From positions 33,488 to 97,487 of the forward strand of contig QCFE01000004.1 in NCBI GenBank assembly GCA_003278425.1: a DNA stretch of 64,000 bases. Direction: 5' to 3'. The position numbers and the translations under genes were made by a program. Positions within the stretch are counted from its first letter, which is position 1; each line of letters opens with the position of its first letter. Origin of the DNA: Prochlorococcus sp. AG-363-B11 (GTDB taxonomy: Bacteria > Cyanobacteriota > Cyanobacteriia > PCC-6307 > Cyanobiaceae). This document shows positions 6,353 through 17,712 of this stretch, piece after piece. Below the pieces are notes generated by a model, which worked only from the letters and a program-made list of their open reading frames with translations, did not search any database and had not been told where the DNA came from.

Positions 6353-6782
6353 CAATGTTTATAGCATAGACGACCTAAGAAATGAAGGCACAACCCTTTG
6401 GGATGGAATTAGGAACTATCAAGCGAGAAATTTCATGAGAGAAATGCAAATAGGGGACCAAGTTTTCTTTTATCATTCAAACTGCAAGCCACCTGGGATA
6501 ACTGGACTAATGGAAGTCATAGAAACTAATCTAATTGATCCGACCCAATTTGATAATAAGTCAAACTATTTTGACCAAAAATCAAAAAAAGAAAACCCAC
6601 GTTGGGATTGTGCAAAGCTTAAATATGTAAGAAAATTCAGTAAGTTCCTTAGCCTAAAAGAAATCAGTCAAATCTTTGATGAAAGTGAATTGATTCTAAT
6701 TAGAAAAGGCAATCGATTATCTATAATGCCAATAATGTCAAATATAGCGCTACAACTTTTGAAAACTCTAGATAACTCCTAA
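6315..6782 (+). CDS. EVE-domain protein
   Basis: 155 residues, full length for a single EVE (PUA-like) domain. Family marks are QWWLMKSEPNVYSIDDL at the start, LWDGIRNYQARNFMREMQIGDQVFFYHSNCKPPGI (split here as LWDGIRNYQARN and GDQVFFYHSN), and PRWDCAKLKYVRKF. EVE domains are thought to bind modified bases in DNA or RNA; the bacterial members have no well-settled role, though they are often found near defence genes. No such genes are seen here. ATG at 6315 is fixed by alignment with three truncated copies upstream. It closes the accessory region on the right. Confidence 0.85.
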   Translation: MTNVQWWLMKSEPNVYSIDDLRNEGTTLWDGIRNYQARNFMREMQIGDQVFFYHSNCKPPGITGLMEVIETNLIDPTQFDNKSNYFDQKSKKENPRWDCAKLKYVRKFSKFLSLKEISQIFDESELILIRKGNRLSIMPIMSNIALQLLKTLDNS

Positions 6783-6841
6783 AAAATAAATAGTTTTATT
6801 AAATGAATAAGATTGTCTATGCTTTTATCAACTTAATCAAC

Positions 6842-7120
6842 TTATTCCACTTCAATTAATGAAGATAATCCAAACATATTACCTATATATAATCTAGAAA
6901 TTGACCTTGATTCAACTCCATTCTGCATCAGGAAGCCTGCTAAAGCAGCCTGGACTAATCTATACTGATCCCAATTGGGATAACGTTCTATAAAATCATT
7001 CATTGCCTTACTCAAAGAAAGCGGCAAGTGAGCTTGAAAACTAATTATAGAATCTTCTGACTGAATAACATTAGTCAAATCTTCTTCTTCAGATTGCTTG
7101 TTGAATTGGTAGCCTTGCAT
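6842..7120 (-). CDS. DUF2811 family protein
   Basis: 92 residues; the core ISFQAHLPLSLSKAMNDFIE, YPNWDQYRLVQAALAGFLMQNG and ESRSISRLYIGNMF is typical of the DUF2811 family of cyanobacteria. The N-terminal 25 residues are polar and variable. No membrane segment. Function is unknown in the family. It converges on the EVE gene with a 59-base gap and marks the start of the conserved chromosome. Confidence 0.85.
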   Translation of the reverse strand: MQGYQFNKQSEEEDLTNVIQSEDSIISFQAHLPLSLSKAMNDFIERYPNWDQYRLVQAALAGFLMQNGVESRSISRLYIGNMFGLSSLIEVE

Positions 7121-7424
7121 GATTTAAAAATTTTTCTTTACAACCAGTTCCTCATATCAAAAGAGCAACGTCAAGGGAGCCATAAAAAACCAGTCTCGTC
7201 GATTCTTAAAACAAGACAAACTGCTAGAAAAGCCTTCTTCACATTTCAACAGGGTGGACTTATAGCAAATTTATTAACAAGGTCGCTAAATATTAACTTT
7301 TCACGCTTTTCCACAGCTTCTTATGTTTAGGCCTTTAGAGAAGTGAATCTTGTGGAAAGAATGTGCAATGAGTCTATAGATTTATCTAAATACTGGAAAT
7401 ATTTAAGAATACAATCACATTTTT
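7121..7424. other. Gap upstream of DUF2811 with two DnaA-box-like sites
   Basis: 304 bases without a supported gene. It contains TTTTCCACA at 7307-7315 and TGTGGAAAG at 7351-7359 (reverse complement CTTTCCACA), which resemble the cyanobacterial DnaA box. A plus-strand open frame spanning 7094-7330 has no family features and overlaps DUF2811, so it is not called. Confidence 0.4.
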
Positions 7425-7799
7425 TTACTTGGAATCCCACATTGTTCTCATTGCGGCAGTTAAAGCTTTAGCACTTGAGACAGGCCAAAAAAGTTCTAAT
7501 CCTCTAATGTTTTCATCTGCTTCTGAAAGAATGACCTTTAAGCTCCAATGCTCCCTCGTTCCTTCTATACAAGCCCACCATTGATTGCGTTCCATTTCTA
7601 GACATATTTCCTCTTCAGGCATTAACTGTTTTTTCGCCTTCCCATGCTCATCAATTAGATCAAAAACAATAGCGCACAACGACTCCCATTCGGTATGCAA
7701 AAGTTCTACTGCACAATGGTTTGCCCCTATTAAAACCGAAAATTTCTTCTTAGAAATATCCCTTTCAAGTCTCCATCCAATCCCCTCATATCGAATCAC
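7425..7799 (-). CDS. DUF1818 family protein
   Basis: 124 residues. The start [29 protein letters not shown] and [18 protein letters not shown], and the end [18 protein letters not shown], fit the cyanobacterial DUF1818 family. The start is GTG, overlapping the rpoZ stop as GTGA, so translation is likely coupled to rpoZ. Family function is unknown; the protein is soluble. Confidence 0.85.
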   Translation of the reverse strand: MIRYEGIGWRLERDISKKKFSVLIGANHCAVELLHTEWESLCAIVFDLIDEHGKAKKQLMPEEEICLEMERNQWWACIEGTREHWSLKVILSEADENIRGLELFWPVSSAKALTAAMRTMWDSK

Positions 7800-8035
7800 C
7801 CTGGCAACAAATCAGGCTGGTCCTGCTCATCACTAAGTTCAATAATTGATCTTTGTACAGGCTTTACAGATGATTCTTCTAATAATCCATCAAAGTCATC
7901 AAAGCGCCTCTGCTTTGCTCTAAAAGCAATCCGAACAGTAGTTAAATATCTATTGCTAGCTTGACGAATAAGACTTTCGCCACGCTTTGCAAGATCTTGA
8001 GAGTCAAATCCAGTCTTAATCACACAAATCTTCAA
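7796..8035 (-). CDS. rpoZ: RNA polymerase omega subunit
   Basis: 79 residues from a TTG; a GTG four codons later (8023, giving 75 residues) has a weak GAAG upstream and is an equally good start. [60 protein letters not shown] are characteristic of the cyanobacterial omega subunit, which binds beta' and helps assemble the polymerase. It is followed by DUF1818 with a 4-base overlap. The other polymerase genes of the window are at 57-64 kb. Confidence 0.88.
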   Translation of the reverse strand: MKICVIKTGFDSQDLAKRGESLIRQASNRYLTTVRIAFRAKQRRFDDFDGLLEESSVKPVQRSIIELSDEQDQPDLLPG

Positions 8036-8109
8036 ATAGTTTATTTAGTTTAATAGATAAGCTCCCAAAGAAGTCAAAATAAAAGAAATAGAAAACAATG
8101 AAAAATTAA

Positions 8110-9720
8110 TTGGACCTCTCAATTGACAACAATGTCAAAACGCTAGCCGGTACTCTTGCTATTGACCTTGGGAGCACAACAACTGTTGTTGCTTTCCAAG
8201 GAGAAAATCAACTAAATGTTGAGTTACTTGAATTGCCCTCCATTTGCAGAGCTCCTGGGGAAGTACCAAGCCTTATATGGAAATCATCAGTTGCAGGAGA
8301 ACCATCTTTTTTGTTCGGCCAGGAAGTAAAGAATCTTGCTCTTGACGACAATAAAGAAAAAGCTCTGATTTCTGATTTTAAACGCTGGATAGGTGCTCCA
8401 AAAAATCTAGTTCCTGAAAATTTTGTCTTACCACCAGAAGAAGCTGGTGAACTTTTAATCAAAGAAATCTGGAAGAGGATACCGCCCGAATTGGAAGTCA
8501 AGAAACTTGTTTTATCCGCTCCAGTTGAAAGCTATAAAAAGTATAGAGAATGGCTGCATTCTGTTTGTAGTGATTTAAACGTTAAAGAAATAGCCTTAGT
8601 GGATGAACCTACTGCGGCAGCATTTGGTGCAGGGCTCCCAGGAGGTTCAAAATTATTAGTAGTTGATATAGGAGGAAGCACAATAGATATGTCAATGGTC
8701 CTCCTTGAAGGGGGCGAAGGAGAAGCTGAACCAATTGCACAATTAATTCGCTTTGGTGGTGAAGACCTAGAAGGGAAAAGTAAGCAGATTATTCGTGGTG
8801 CAAAAGTTCTTGGGAAAGCAGGCCTTCGCTTAGGGGGGAGAGATTTTGACAGATGGATACTTGATTATCTTCATCCAGATTCGCCACAATCTGAATTGCT
8901 CCTTAATACTGCAGAGACATTAAAATGCAGGCTCAGCGATATCAAAATCAATAAAAACCAAAAACTTACTGAAGAGATTTCTATTGAATCTCAAGAAGAA
9001 CCAATCAAATTTGGTTTAAGGAGAATTGAATTAGAAGATCTACTTAAAGAAAAAGGGTTATTCAAAAGTATTTCCAAATTATTAGAACAAACTCTTGCAA
9101 GAGGGAGAGCAAATGGGTGTGAAATCGAAGATCTTACAGGGGTAGTAATTGTTGGAGGTGGTTCTCAGATACCATCCATTAAAAACTGCCTTGTCGAGAA
9201 AGTTGGGAAAGACAAGTTACTTGTTCCACCACCTATAGAAGCTGTAGCAATTGGCGCACTAAAATTAACTCCAGGAGTAATGGTTAGGGATGTTTTAAAC
9301 AGAGGGGTTTCATTACGATATTGGGATCTAAAGACAAATCAGCATAATTGGCATCCTCTCTTCTTTTCTGGGCAACCATGGCCAACAATTAAACCTCTAG
9401 AAATTATTATCAGTGCAAATACAAAAAGCCAATTAGAAGTTGAATTGATAATTGCTGACAATGAAATGAATCAAATTCAAGAAATTATTTATGAGAATGG
9501 AATACCTGTTATCAAAGATAACCAAACAACTCAATTAACAAATATATTGCCTTGGGAAATTGATCCAATAATGGTCAAATTAGATCAACCTGGAGAGATA
9601 GGTTCAGATTGTTTAAAAGTACAATTTTCTATCAATGAATCTTGCCAACTCTATTTAGAAGCTTTTGACCTCAGAAGTAAGAATAAGGTAATACAAAAAA
9701 CAATTGGATCACTTAGATAA
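8110..9720 (+). CDS. Short Hsp70-family ATPase (DnaK-like)
   Basis: 536 residues from a TTG start; no ATG or GTG is available before the first ATPase motif. The nucleotide-binding domain is intact: LAIDLGSTTTVVAF (16-29), LVDEPTAAAFGAG (163-175), LLVVDIGGSTID (182-193), LGGRDFDRW (241-249) and VVIVGGGSQIP (345-355). A linker region between 197 and 240 is longer than in DnaK. The C-terminal part after residue 385 is about 150 residues and has no DnaK-type lid, so substrate handling should differ from DnaK. No dnaJ or grpE is adjacent. It is expected to be a cytosolic chaperone-like ATPase; its client is unknown. Confidence 0.8.
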   Translation: MDLSIDNNVKTLAGTLAIDLGSTTTVVAFQGENQLNVELLELPSICRAPGEVPSLIWKSSVAGEPSFLFGQEVKNLALDDNKEKALISDFKRWIGAPKNLVPENFVLPPEEAGELLIKEIWKRIPPELEVKKLVLSAPVESYKKYREWLHSVCSDLNVKEIALVDEPTAAAFGAGLPGGSKLLVVDIGGSTIDMSMVLLEGGEGEAEPIAQLIRFGGEDLEGKSKQIIRGAKVLGKAGLRLGGRDFDRWILDYLHPDSPQSELLLNTAETLKCRLSDIKINKNQKLTEEISIESQEEPIKFGLRRIELEDLLKEKGLFKSISKLLEQTLARGRANGCEIEDLTGVVIVGGGSQIPSIKNCLVEKVGKDKLLVPPPIEAVAIGALKLTPGVMVRDVLNRGVSLRYWDLKTNQHNWHPLFFSGQPWPTIKPLEIIISANTKSQLEVELIIADNEMNQIQEIIYENGIPVIKDNQTTQLTNILPWEIDPIMVKLDQPGEIGSDCLKVQFSINESCQLYLEAFDLRSKNKVIQKTIGSLR

Positions 9721-9734
9721 GATACCTTTTCATC
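9721..9734. terminator. Small hairpin between convergent genes
   Basis: TAAGAT and ATCTTA face each other around the 14-base gap between the Hsp70 and pyrR stop codons, with a TTTT inside the loop. This is at best a weak bidirectional terminator. Confidence 0.25.
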
Positions 9735-10289
9735 TTATTTTGCATCCCCAAGGTAAACCCCTTCTTCCCCATCAATTTGATTTAGTCTCAACTCAATAGT
9801 TTCTGTTCTCTTAGTAGGGACCTTCCTACCAAAGAAGTCAGGCTGTATAGGTAGCTCTCTATGTCCGCTTCTATCAACCATTACCAAAAGCATTACTTTC
9901 TGAGGTCTCCCCCATGCTTGAAGTGATTCAATCGCTGCACGAACTGTTCTTCCAGTAAATATCACATCATCAACCAAAAGCACTTGTCGACCGTCCAAGT
10001 TTGATGGCAAGGAAGTGGGAGGAGCCATCCTTGTACCTAATCGAACAAGATCATCTCTATAAAAGGTAGGATCAATTATACCTTGTTCAATTTGATGACC
10101 TGTTTTCTCCATTAGTTGACTGGCCAAAACTTCTGCAAGTTGAATACCCCTAGTTGGTATACCTAAAAGCAATAAGTCCTTGGTATGTGAAATACTTTCA
10201 AGAATTTGCGAAGAAAGTCTTGTTAGAGTTCTAGCCAACTCTTCCTTAGAAAGTATTTCCAATCGTTGAGGAATAGCCGGATCAGTCAT
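9735..10289 (-). CDS. pyrR: PyrR bifunctional protein (regulator / uracil phosphoribosyltransferase)
   Basis: 184 residues. The PRPP-binding loop VLLVDDVIFTGRT (about 102-114), LLGIPTRGIQLAEVLA (41-56), and FYRDDL are the PyrR signature. In Bacillus it binds pyr mRNA in a UMP-dependent way and also makes UMP from uracil and PRPP; in cyanobacteria, the regulatory role is less sure. I chose the ATG at 10289 over a TTG two codons earlier. No pyr gene or antiterminator hairpin is adjacent, so any regulatory role must act on other loci. Confidence 0.9.
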   Translation of the reverse strand: MTDPAIPQRLEILSKEELARTLTRLSSQILESISHTKDLLLLGIPTRGIQLAEVLASQLMEKTGHQIEQGIIDPTFYRDDLVRLGTRMAPPTSLPSNLDGRQVLLVDDVIFTGRTVRAAIESLQAWGRPQKVMLLVMVDRSGHRELPIQPDFFGRKVPTKRTETIELRLNQIDGEEGVYLGDAK

Positions 10290-10439
10290 TGGCAATTGAT
10301 TTGAGCGTCATTTTATGCAGTTTTGGAGATTTGATTCAATTTGGAAAAGCTAACGGAAGTTAATACAAATAATGCCCATGACCAACAAAGAAGTAATTTG
10401 AGGACAAAGCTTACAAAAAACAGGGCTTCTATCCTACAC

Positions 10440-12062
10440 ATGCCGAACATTCGTTCCGCCCATTCAACCAAATCAGGTCATGTAGCCCCTGTTGTTTTAA
10501 CCATCCTTGATGGTTGGGGTCATAGTGAAGAGACTAATAATAATGCAATTCGTGAAGCTTATACACCTGTTATGGATTCCTTATGGAAGGCATACCCGCA
10601 TACACTTATACAAGCAAGTGGTGCAGATGTAGGTTTACCTGATAATCAAATGGGTAATTCCGAAGTAGGTCATCTAACAATTGGAGCAGGGCGGATAATC
10701 CAACAAGAGCTGGTAAGAATTAGCAATACAATAAAACTTAAAAAACTTGACCAAATTCCTAATTTGGCAAGTTGTGCAGAAGATTTAATAAAAAACAGTA
10801 AAACACTGCATTTAATAGGGCTATGTTCAGATGGTGGAGTACATAGTCATATAAGTCACTTATGTGGCCTTTTAGAGTGGGCTAAAGACAAAGGAATAAA
10901 AAAAGTTGCCATCCATGCTTTCACCGATGGTAGAGATACCCCTGCAAAAAGCTCGTTGCAATATTTAAAGTTGATTAATGAGAAGATTGAATCACTAGGA
11001 ATTGGAGAACTTGCAAGTTTATGTGGAAGATATTGGTCCATGGATCGAGACAATAGATGGGAAAGAATCGAAAAGGCATATGACTTATTAACCAATCCTG
11101 AATTCCCTATAAGCAACTGCACTAGTAATGAAATTATATCTAATAGCTATGAAGAAAATATCACTGATGAGTTTCTAGAACCTGTACGCCTTACCCCTTC
11201 TTATCTTCAAGAAGGAGATGGGTTAATAATGTTCAATTTTCGTCCTGATAGAGCTCGCCAGTTGATTAAATCAATAACGATTAAAAATTTTGATGATTTC
11301 CAACGTAAGCATCATCCAAAAGTAAAAACCGTTACTTTTACACAATATGAAGCTGGTTTGCCAGTTTCAGTAGCTTTCCCACCAGAGTCTCTTGACAATC
11401 TATTGGGTCAAGTGATTTCAGAAAATCAACTACTTCAATACAGGACTGCGGAAACTGAAAAGTATCCACATGTTACGTACTTCTTTAATGGTGGAATTGA
11501 GAAGCCTTTACCTGGAGAACATCGCCATCTGGTTCCTTCCCCAAGAGTAGCTACTTATGATATCTCACCAGAGATGTCAGCTGAAAAACTAACAAGAAGT
11601 TGTCAAGAAGCAATTGAAAGTGGTATTTATTCTCTAATAGTTATTAACTATGCAAATCCAGATATGGTTGGTCATACAGGTATTCATGAGGCAACTAAAA
11701 AAGCTATTAATACTGTTGATAATTGTATTGGCAGAATTCTAAACTCGACAGGTAAAATGCATGGCACCCTTTTAATAACAGCAGACCATGGGAATGCTGA
11801 ATTAATGAAAGGCCCAGATGGAGAACCCTGGACTGCACACACAACAAACCCAGTACCTGTAATTCTAATAGAAGGGGAAGGAAGAAAAATAGCCGGTGAA
11901 GGGAATTCTCTCCGATTAAGAGAGGATGGGGGGCTCGCAGATATAGCTCCTACACTTCTTCAATTACTATCATTAGAGAAACCTAAAGCAATGACAGGTT
12001 CATCTTTGATTAAAACCATTGATACTTCGTCTAAGACTTCCTTTGTTCCTCAACCTGCCTAA
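10440..12062 (+). CDS. gpmI: 2,3-bisphosphoglycerate-independent phosphoglycerate mutase
   Basis: 540 residues from ATG 10440; the frame stays open to a TTG at 10341, but the family begins just before [13 protein letters not shown], so the later start fits the usual length. It interconverts 3- and 2-phosphoglycerate in glycolysis using two Mn ions. Metal and phosphate residues are visible in LDGWG, the active-site serine motif [40 protein letters not shown], and late ligands [20 protein letters not shown] and HTTNPVPV. It is followed by secG after 12 bases, an arrangement common in picocyanobacteria. Confidence 0.95.
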   Translation: MPNIRSAHSTKSGHVAPVVLTILDGWGHSEETNNNAIREAYTPVMDSLWKAYPHTLIQASGADVGLPDNQMGNSEVGHLTIGAGRIIQQELVRISNTIKLKKLDQIPNLASCAEDLIKNSKTLHLIGLCSDGGVHSHISHLCGLLEWAKDKGIKKVAIHAFTDGRDTPAKSSLQYLKLINEKIESLGIGELASLCGRYWSMDRDNRWERIEKAYDLLTNPEFPISNCTSNEIISNSYEENITDEFLEPVRLTPSYLQEGDGLIMFNFRPDRARQLIKSITIKNFDDFQRKHHPKVKTVTFTQYEAGLPVSVAFPPESLDNLLGQVISENQLLQYRTAETEKYPHVTYFFNGGIEKPLPGEHRHLVPSPRVATYDISPEMSAEKLTRSCQEAIESGIYSLIVINYANPDMVGHTGIHEATKKAINTVDNCIGRILNSTGKMHGTLLITADHGNAELMKGPDGEPWTAHTTNPVPVILIEGEGRKIAGEGNSLRLREDGGLADIAPTLLQLLSLEKPKAMTGSSLIKTIDTSSKTSFVPQPA

Positions 12063-12074
12063 AACAATCTTCAA

Positions 12075-12305
12075 ATGCTAATTTCTGTCCTTTCCTGGAT
12101 CTGGGTTTCCAGTGGATTATTGCTCATATTCCTTGTCCTCTTACATAGTCCAAAAGGAGATGGGATGGGAGGGCTTGCCGCAAGTGGCAGTTCTATGTTC
12201 TCTAGTGCGAGCAGTGCCGAAGCAACGTTAAATAAAGCCACATGGTTCTCCTTGGCAATTTTCCTAGGACTTGCTGTAATTCTTAGTGCTGGATGGTTAA
12301 AGTAA
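12075..12305 (+). CDS. secG: Preprotein translocase subunit SecG
   Basis: 76 residues with two membrane segments (about 4-22 and 56-74). The loop between them has LLHSPKGDGMGGL and a Ser/Ala-rich stretch, the normal SecG pattern. It sits in the inner or thylakoid membrane with SecYE and aids protein export. Likely cotranscribed with gpmI. Confidence 0.92.
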   Translation: MLISVLSWIWVSSGLLLIFLVLLHSPKGDGMGGLAASGSSMFSSASSAEATLNKATWFSLAIFLGLAVILSAGWLK

Positions 12306-12374
12306 AGTTTGAAGATTCCTTATTTGAGTTTTTCGCAAAATTCTTTTAAATAAATACTTTTTAGCTTCTAAAAA

Positions 12375-12644
12375 ATGATTTTAAATAAAAATAGAATCCT
12401 AGTTTTATTTATACTTCTCAATCTCTTTTATATCCCAAATGGATATACTAGAAAAAAAATCTGTGATATTAAGTTCAATGTGAAAGAAGGAGTAAAAGAA
12501 CTTGAAAATAAAGTAAATCTTCAAAAACGGTATAAACATTTTCCAGGGAAATCCGAATTCTATTGTTATCAAATAGGTCTTGAACATGACACTAATCAAA
12601 AACCAATTAGCTCAAAACCTATTTATGCATGCTGCCAAGAATAG
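12375..12644 (+). CDS. Small exported protein of unknown function
   Basis: 89 residues from ATG. Residues 5-22 are hydrophobic (ILVLFILLNLFYIPNGYT) and look like a signal peptide or single membrane anchor. The rest is polar and Lys-rich with four cysteines, the last two adjacent (ACC) near the C-terminus. I do not recognise a family. The low-GC composition and unique character compared with the flanking core genes suggest a lineage-specific gene. An antisense frame at 12405-12599 is a shadow. Confidence 0.45.
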   Translation: MILNKNRILVLFILLNLFYIPNGYTRKKICDIKFNVKEGVKELENKVNLQKRYKHFPGKSEFYCYQIGLEHDTNQKPISSKPIYACCQE

Positions 12645-12746
12645 AAAGAAGTTACTAACATAATCTTGCAATGATATTCGTAGGAGTAACAAAAACTCAA
12701 CTAGTTTTTAAAAATCAAAAAGATTAGTCCAAGTGGACTTAATTAA

Positions 12747-12794
12747 CAAAGAACTAATTTAAATAATCTTAGGACTATTTAAATTAGTTCTTTG
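12747..12794. repeat. Perfect 19-base inverted repeat
   Basis: CAAAGAACTAATTTAAATA (12747-12765) and its exact reverse complement (12776-12794) enclose a 10-base loop. It could end transcription of the 12375 gene, fold as an RNA on either strand, or be a binding site. There is no T-run after it, so it is not a standard intrinsic terminator. Confidence 0.7.
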
Positions 12795-12898
12795 TAAGTA
12801 ATTAGAATCTGCTTCTTATTAGGCTGATTTATATAGCTTCTTGCCTGGATAGCTGAAAAAACTATAAACGCTTTCTTGAAACTTTTTCATGGCTAAAT

Positions 12899-12934
12899 AA
12901 AAAAGGGACAGAGTTATAACCCTGCCCCTTTTTT
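12899..12934 (-). terminator. Intrinsic terminator of groES-groL
   Basis: Read on the minus strand, AAAAAAGGGGCAGGG pairs with CTCTGTCCCTTTTTT around a TTATAA loop, using two G-U pairs, and is followed by a T-rich end. On the plus strand the two wobble positions become A-C mismatches, so the structure is tuned for the minus-strand transcript. It lies 30 bases beyond the groL stop codon. Confidence 0.8.
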
Positions 12935-12964
12935 ATCTAATAATTTTCAACTATTGATCATTCA

Positions 12965-14623
<1,659 letters not shown>

Positions 14624-14663
14624 TTAAAAAATTAAAGTTTTGCTTTGGGCTATGCAATCGTAT

Positions 14664-14975
14664 TCAGTTGACTACTGCGAGAATATCCTTTTCTGACAAA
14701 AGGACATATTCATCGCCACCAAGCTTGATGTCAGTGCCTGCATACTTGCTATAGAGGACTTTGTCACCAACTCCAACTTCTGGAGCTTGTCGGGAACCAT
14801 CTTCGTTTCGTTTCCCTGGGCCAACTTGAGCAACCTCACCAACCTGAGGTTTTTCTTTAGCAGTATCTGGGAGTAAAATCCCACCAGCCGTTTTCTCTTC
14901 TGATTCAGAGACTTTAATAAAAACACGATCTCCAAGTGGCTTAACAGTGGAGACGCTGAGAGAGACAGCCGCCAT
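14664..14975 (-). CDS. groS: Co-chaperonin GroES
   Basis: 103 residues with [37 protein letters not shown] (mobile loop around [10 protein letters not shown]), the GPGKRNEDG turn and [15 protein letters not shown]. It caps GroEL. First gene of groES-groL. In the upstream gap I find no TTAGCACTC/GAGTGCTAA (CIRCE) operator, so HrcA control is not evident here. Confidence 0.96.
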   Translation of the reverse strand: MAAVSLSVSTVKPLGDRVFIKVSESEEKTAGGILLPDTAKEKPQVGEVAQVGPGKRNEDGSRQAPEVGVGDKVLYSKYAGTDIKLGGDEYVLLSEKDILAVVN

Positions 14976-15091
14976 GAATTAATGCAGGATCAATAGTTTT
15001 GCGAGATTTTCGCCTAAAGAAACGAGGAATACTCGAATCCATATGAACAACAAGATATTCACCAAAGCAGCCCCGCGACTACAACTGTTCT

Positions 15092-15112
15092 GTGCGGTTG
15101 ACCGAACCGCAC
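15092..15112. promoter_or_regulatory. Hairpin in the divergent groES/atpD promoter region
   Basis: GTGCGGTT and AACCGCAC form an 8-base perfect inverted repeat with a 5-base spacer. It lies 117 bases upstream of groES and 88 bases upstream of atpD. A related GCGCGGTTTAA follows at about 15144. It is a candidate regulator site for either gene; no known box was recognised. Confidence 0.4.
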
Positions 15113-15181
15113 CACATACCATCCCTGCATAGTGGTAGTCTTGCGCGGTTTAATGTGATTTGCTTAAAAGTAAATCTTTAA

Positions 15182-16664
<1,483 letters not shown>

Positions 16665-16666
<2 letters not shown>

Positions 16667-16697
16667 ATCAAAGGGAACTAGAGATTCCCTTTGATTT
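16665..16697 (+). terminator. 13-base-pair hairpin between atpD and atpC
   Basis: AAATCAAAGGGAA, starting inside the atpD stop codon, pairs perfectly with TTCCCTTTGATTT around a 7-base loop. It is followed by CAG, not by a T-run, so it is more likely a partial terminator or mRNA end-stabiliser that lowers epsilon relative to beta than a full stop. Confidence 0.6.
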
Positions 16698-16744
16698 CAG
16701 TTATTAATCAATCCTAATTTCAATCATCCAACCTAACAACAAAA

Positions 16745-17155
16745 ATGTCCATCACCCTCAGAGTACTTGCTCCAGACAAGAGTGTGTTTGACGACACAGT
16801 AGAAGAAGTTATTCTTCCTAGTACTACAGGCCTACTAGGAATTCTTCCAGGGCATATTTCAATGGTTACAGCAATAGATATAGGTGTTCTGAAAGTTCGT
16901 AGCAGTAATGGAAAGTGGGACGCTATTGCTCTTATGGGGGGGTTTGCAGAAGTTGAATCTGATGATGTAACTGTGTTAGTAAATTCTGCTGAACTAGGAA
17001 AAAATATTGACTCCACAGAAGCAGAAAAAAAATTAGAGACTGCAAAAAATGAATTAAGTAAACTTGATGGGGAGGGAAACTCGCCAGAAAAAATCAAAGC
17101 ACAAGAAACTCTTAACAAAGCTCGTGCAAGAGCTCAAGCCGTATTACTCAAGTAA
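16745..17155 (+). CDS. atpC: ATP synthase F1 epsilon subunit
   Basis: 136 residues. The N-terminal beta-sandwich ([55 protein letters not shown]) and a C-terminal helical pair of about 45 residues fit epsilon, which couples gamma rotation and inhibits ATP hydrolysis. It is 78 bases after atpD with the hairpin in between. It converges on PSRP-3 with a 16-base gap. Confidence 0.95.
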   Translation: MSITLRVLAPDKSVFDDTVEEVILPSTTGLLGILPGHISMVTAIDIGVLKVRSSNGKWDAIALMGGFAEVESDDVTVLVNSAELGKNIDSTEAEKKLETAKNELSKLDGEGNSPEKIKAQETLNKARARAQAVLLK

Positions 17156-17171
17156 AAACTTAAATTAAAAA

Positions 17172-17651
17172 TTAGGCTGTCCCACAAAATGTAACTTCTG
17201 GGAATTTTAATTTAGCCTCTTCTAAAGTTTTTCCTTTTCCTTCCTCCTGCCAATAATTAATAACTTCAGTTGCTTTATTTAAGATTTCAACTCTCTCATT
17301 ATCTGTAATCCATGCTTTTTCTTCCAATTCTGTCTTGAGAGTTTCCCAGGCATCTTCCCTAGGCCAAAAGAAGTAAGCTGTAAGGGGACTAGTTCCTCCT
17401 CCTACTATTTGATCCACTGCTAAAGCTACATTATCTGGCAGCCAAAGAATCTTTAAAAGAAATCTTCCCTCATCTGCTTTAGGGGTATGACCAGAAGGAA
17501 CACCATCAGCATCAAAAGTTGCGGAAGCGAGAACTTCTGCAGCACCAAGCATGCCTGGGCGACCTCCCTTAGTCTTTTCCTCTCCAGCTACTTCAGGATT
17601 TGATTTTGCCTGTTCCTCTTGAATTGCAGAGGAACTATCGGAAACGCTCAT
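17172..17651 (-). CDS. 30S ribosomal protein PSRP-3 (Ycf65 family)
   Basis: 159 residues. The conserved core at about 63-140 reads [60 protein letters not shown] and [13 protein letters not shown], the PSRP-3/Ycf65 family of cyanobacteria and plastids that sits on the small ribosomal subunit. The first 60 residues are a charged, low-complexity extension and the last 22 residues are an extra tail ending in CGTA. Confidence 0.88.
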   Translation of the reverse strand: MSVSDSSSAIQEEQAKSNPEVAGEEKTKGGRPGMLGAAEVLASATFDADGVPSGHTPKADEGRFLLKILWLPDNVALAVDQIVGGGTSPLTAYFFWPREDAWETLKTELEEKAWITDNERVEILNKATEVINYWQEEGKGKTLEEAKLKFPEVTFCGTA

Positions 17652-17712
17652 TTCTAAGCCTTAGACAACTAACAATCAACTAACTTAACAGGATTAGCTG
17701 CATCAGGTAAAT

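Larger units (their letters stand above)
12645..12964. other. 320-base gap with two strong hairpins and the groL terminator
   Basis: No gene. It contains AGTCC-AAGT-GGACT (12726-12739), the perfect 19-base inverted repeat at 12747-12794, and the terminator at 12899-12934. Nothing else is seen. Confidence 0.6.

Noticed and set aside
6315-6782. Defence island around the EVE gene
   Set aside because: EVE domains often lie near restriction or other defence genes, but no methyltransferase, nuclease or toxin-antitoxin pair is recognisable in the first 7 kb.
7094-7330. Plus-strand open frame of 78 codons
   Set aside because: It overlaps the conserved DUF2811 gene antisense, has no family features or binding site, and runs through the intergenic promoter region.
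7121-7424. Replication origin
   Set aside because: Only two DnaA-box-like sites; no AT-rich unwinding array and no dnaA or dnaN nearby.
10341-10439. N-terminal extension of gpmI from a TTG
   Set aside because: The extra 33 residues are polar and lie before the normal family start; ATG 10440 gives the usual length.
12405-12599. Minus-strand 64-codon frame opposite the small exported protein
   Set aside because: Phe/Ile-rich antisense reading of a Lys-rich gene; no start signal.
16720-17118. Minus-strand open frame of 132 codons opposite atpC
   Set aside because: Complete antisense overlap with the epsilon subunit gene; low-complexity Ser/Thr-rich reading.
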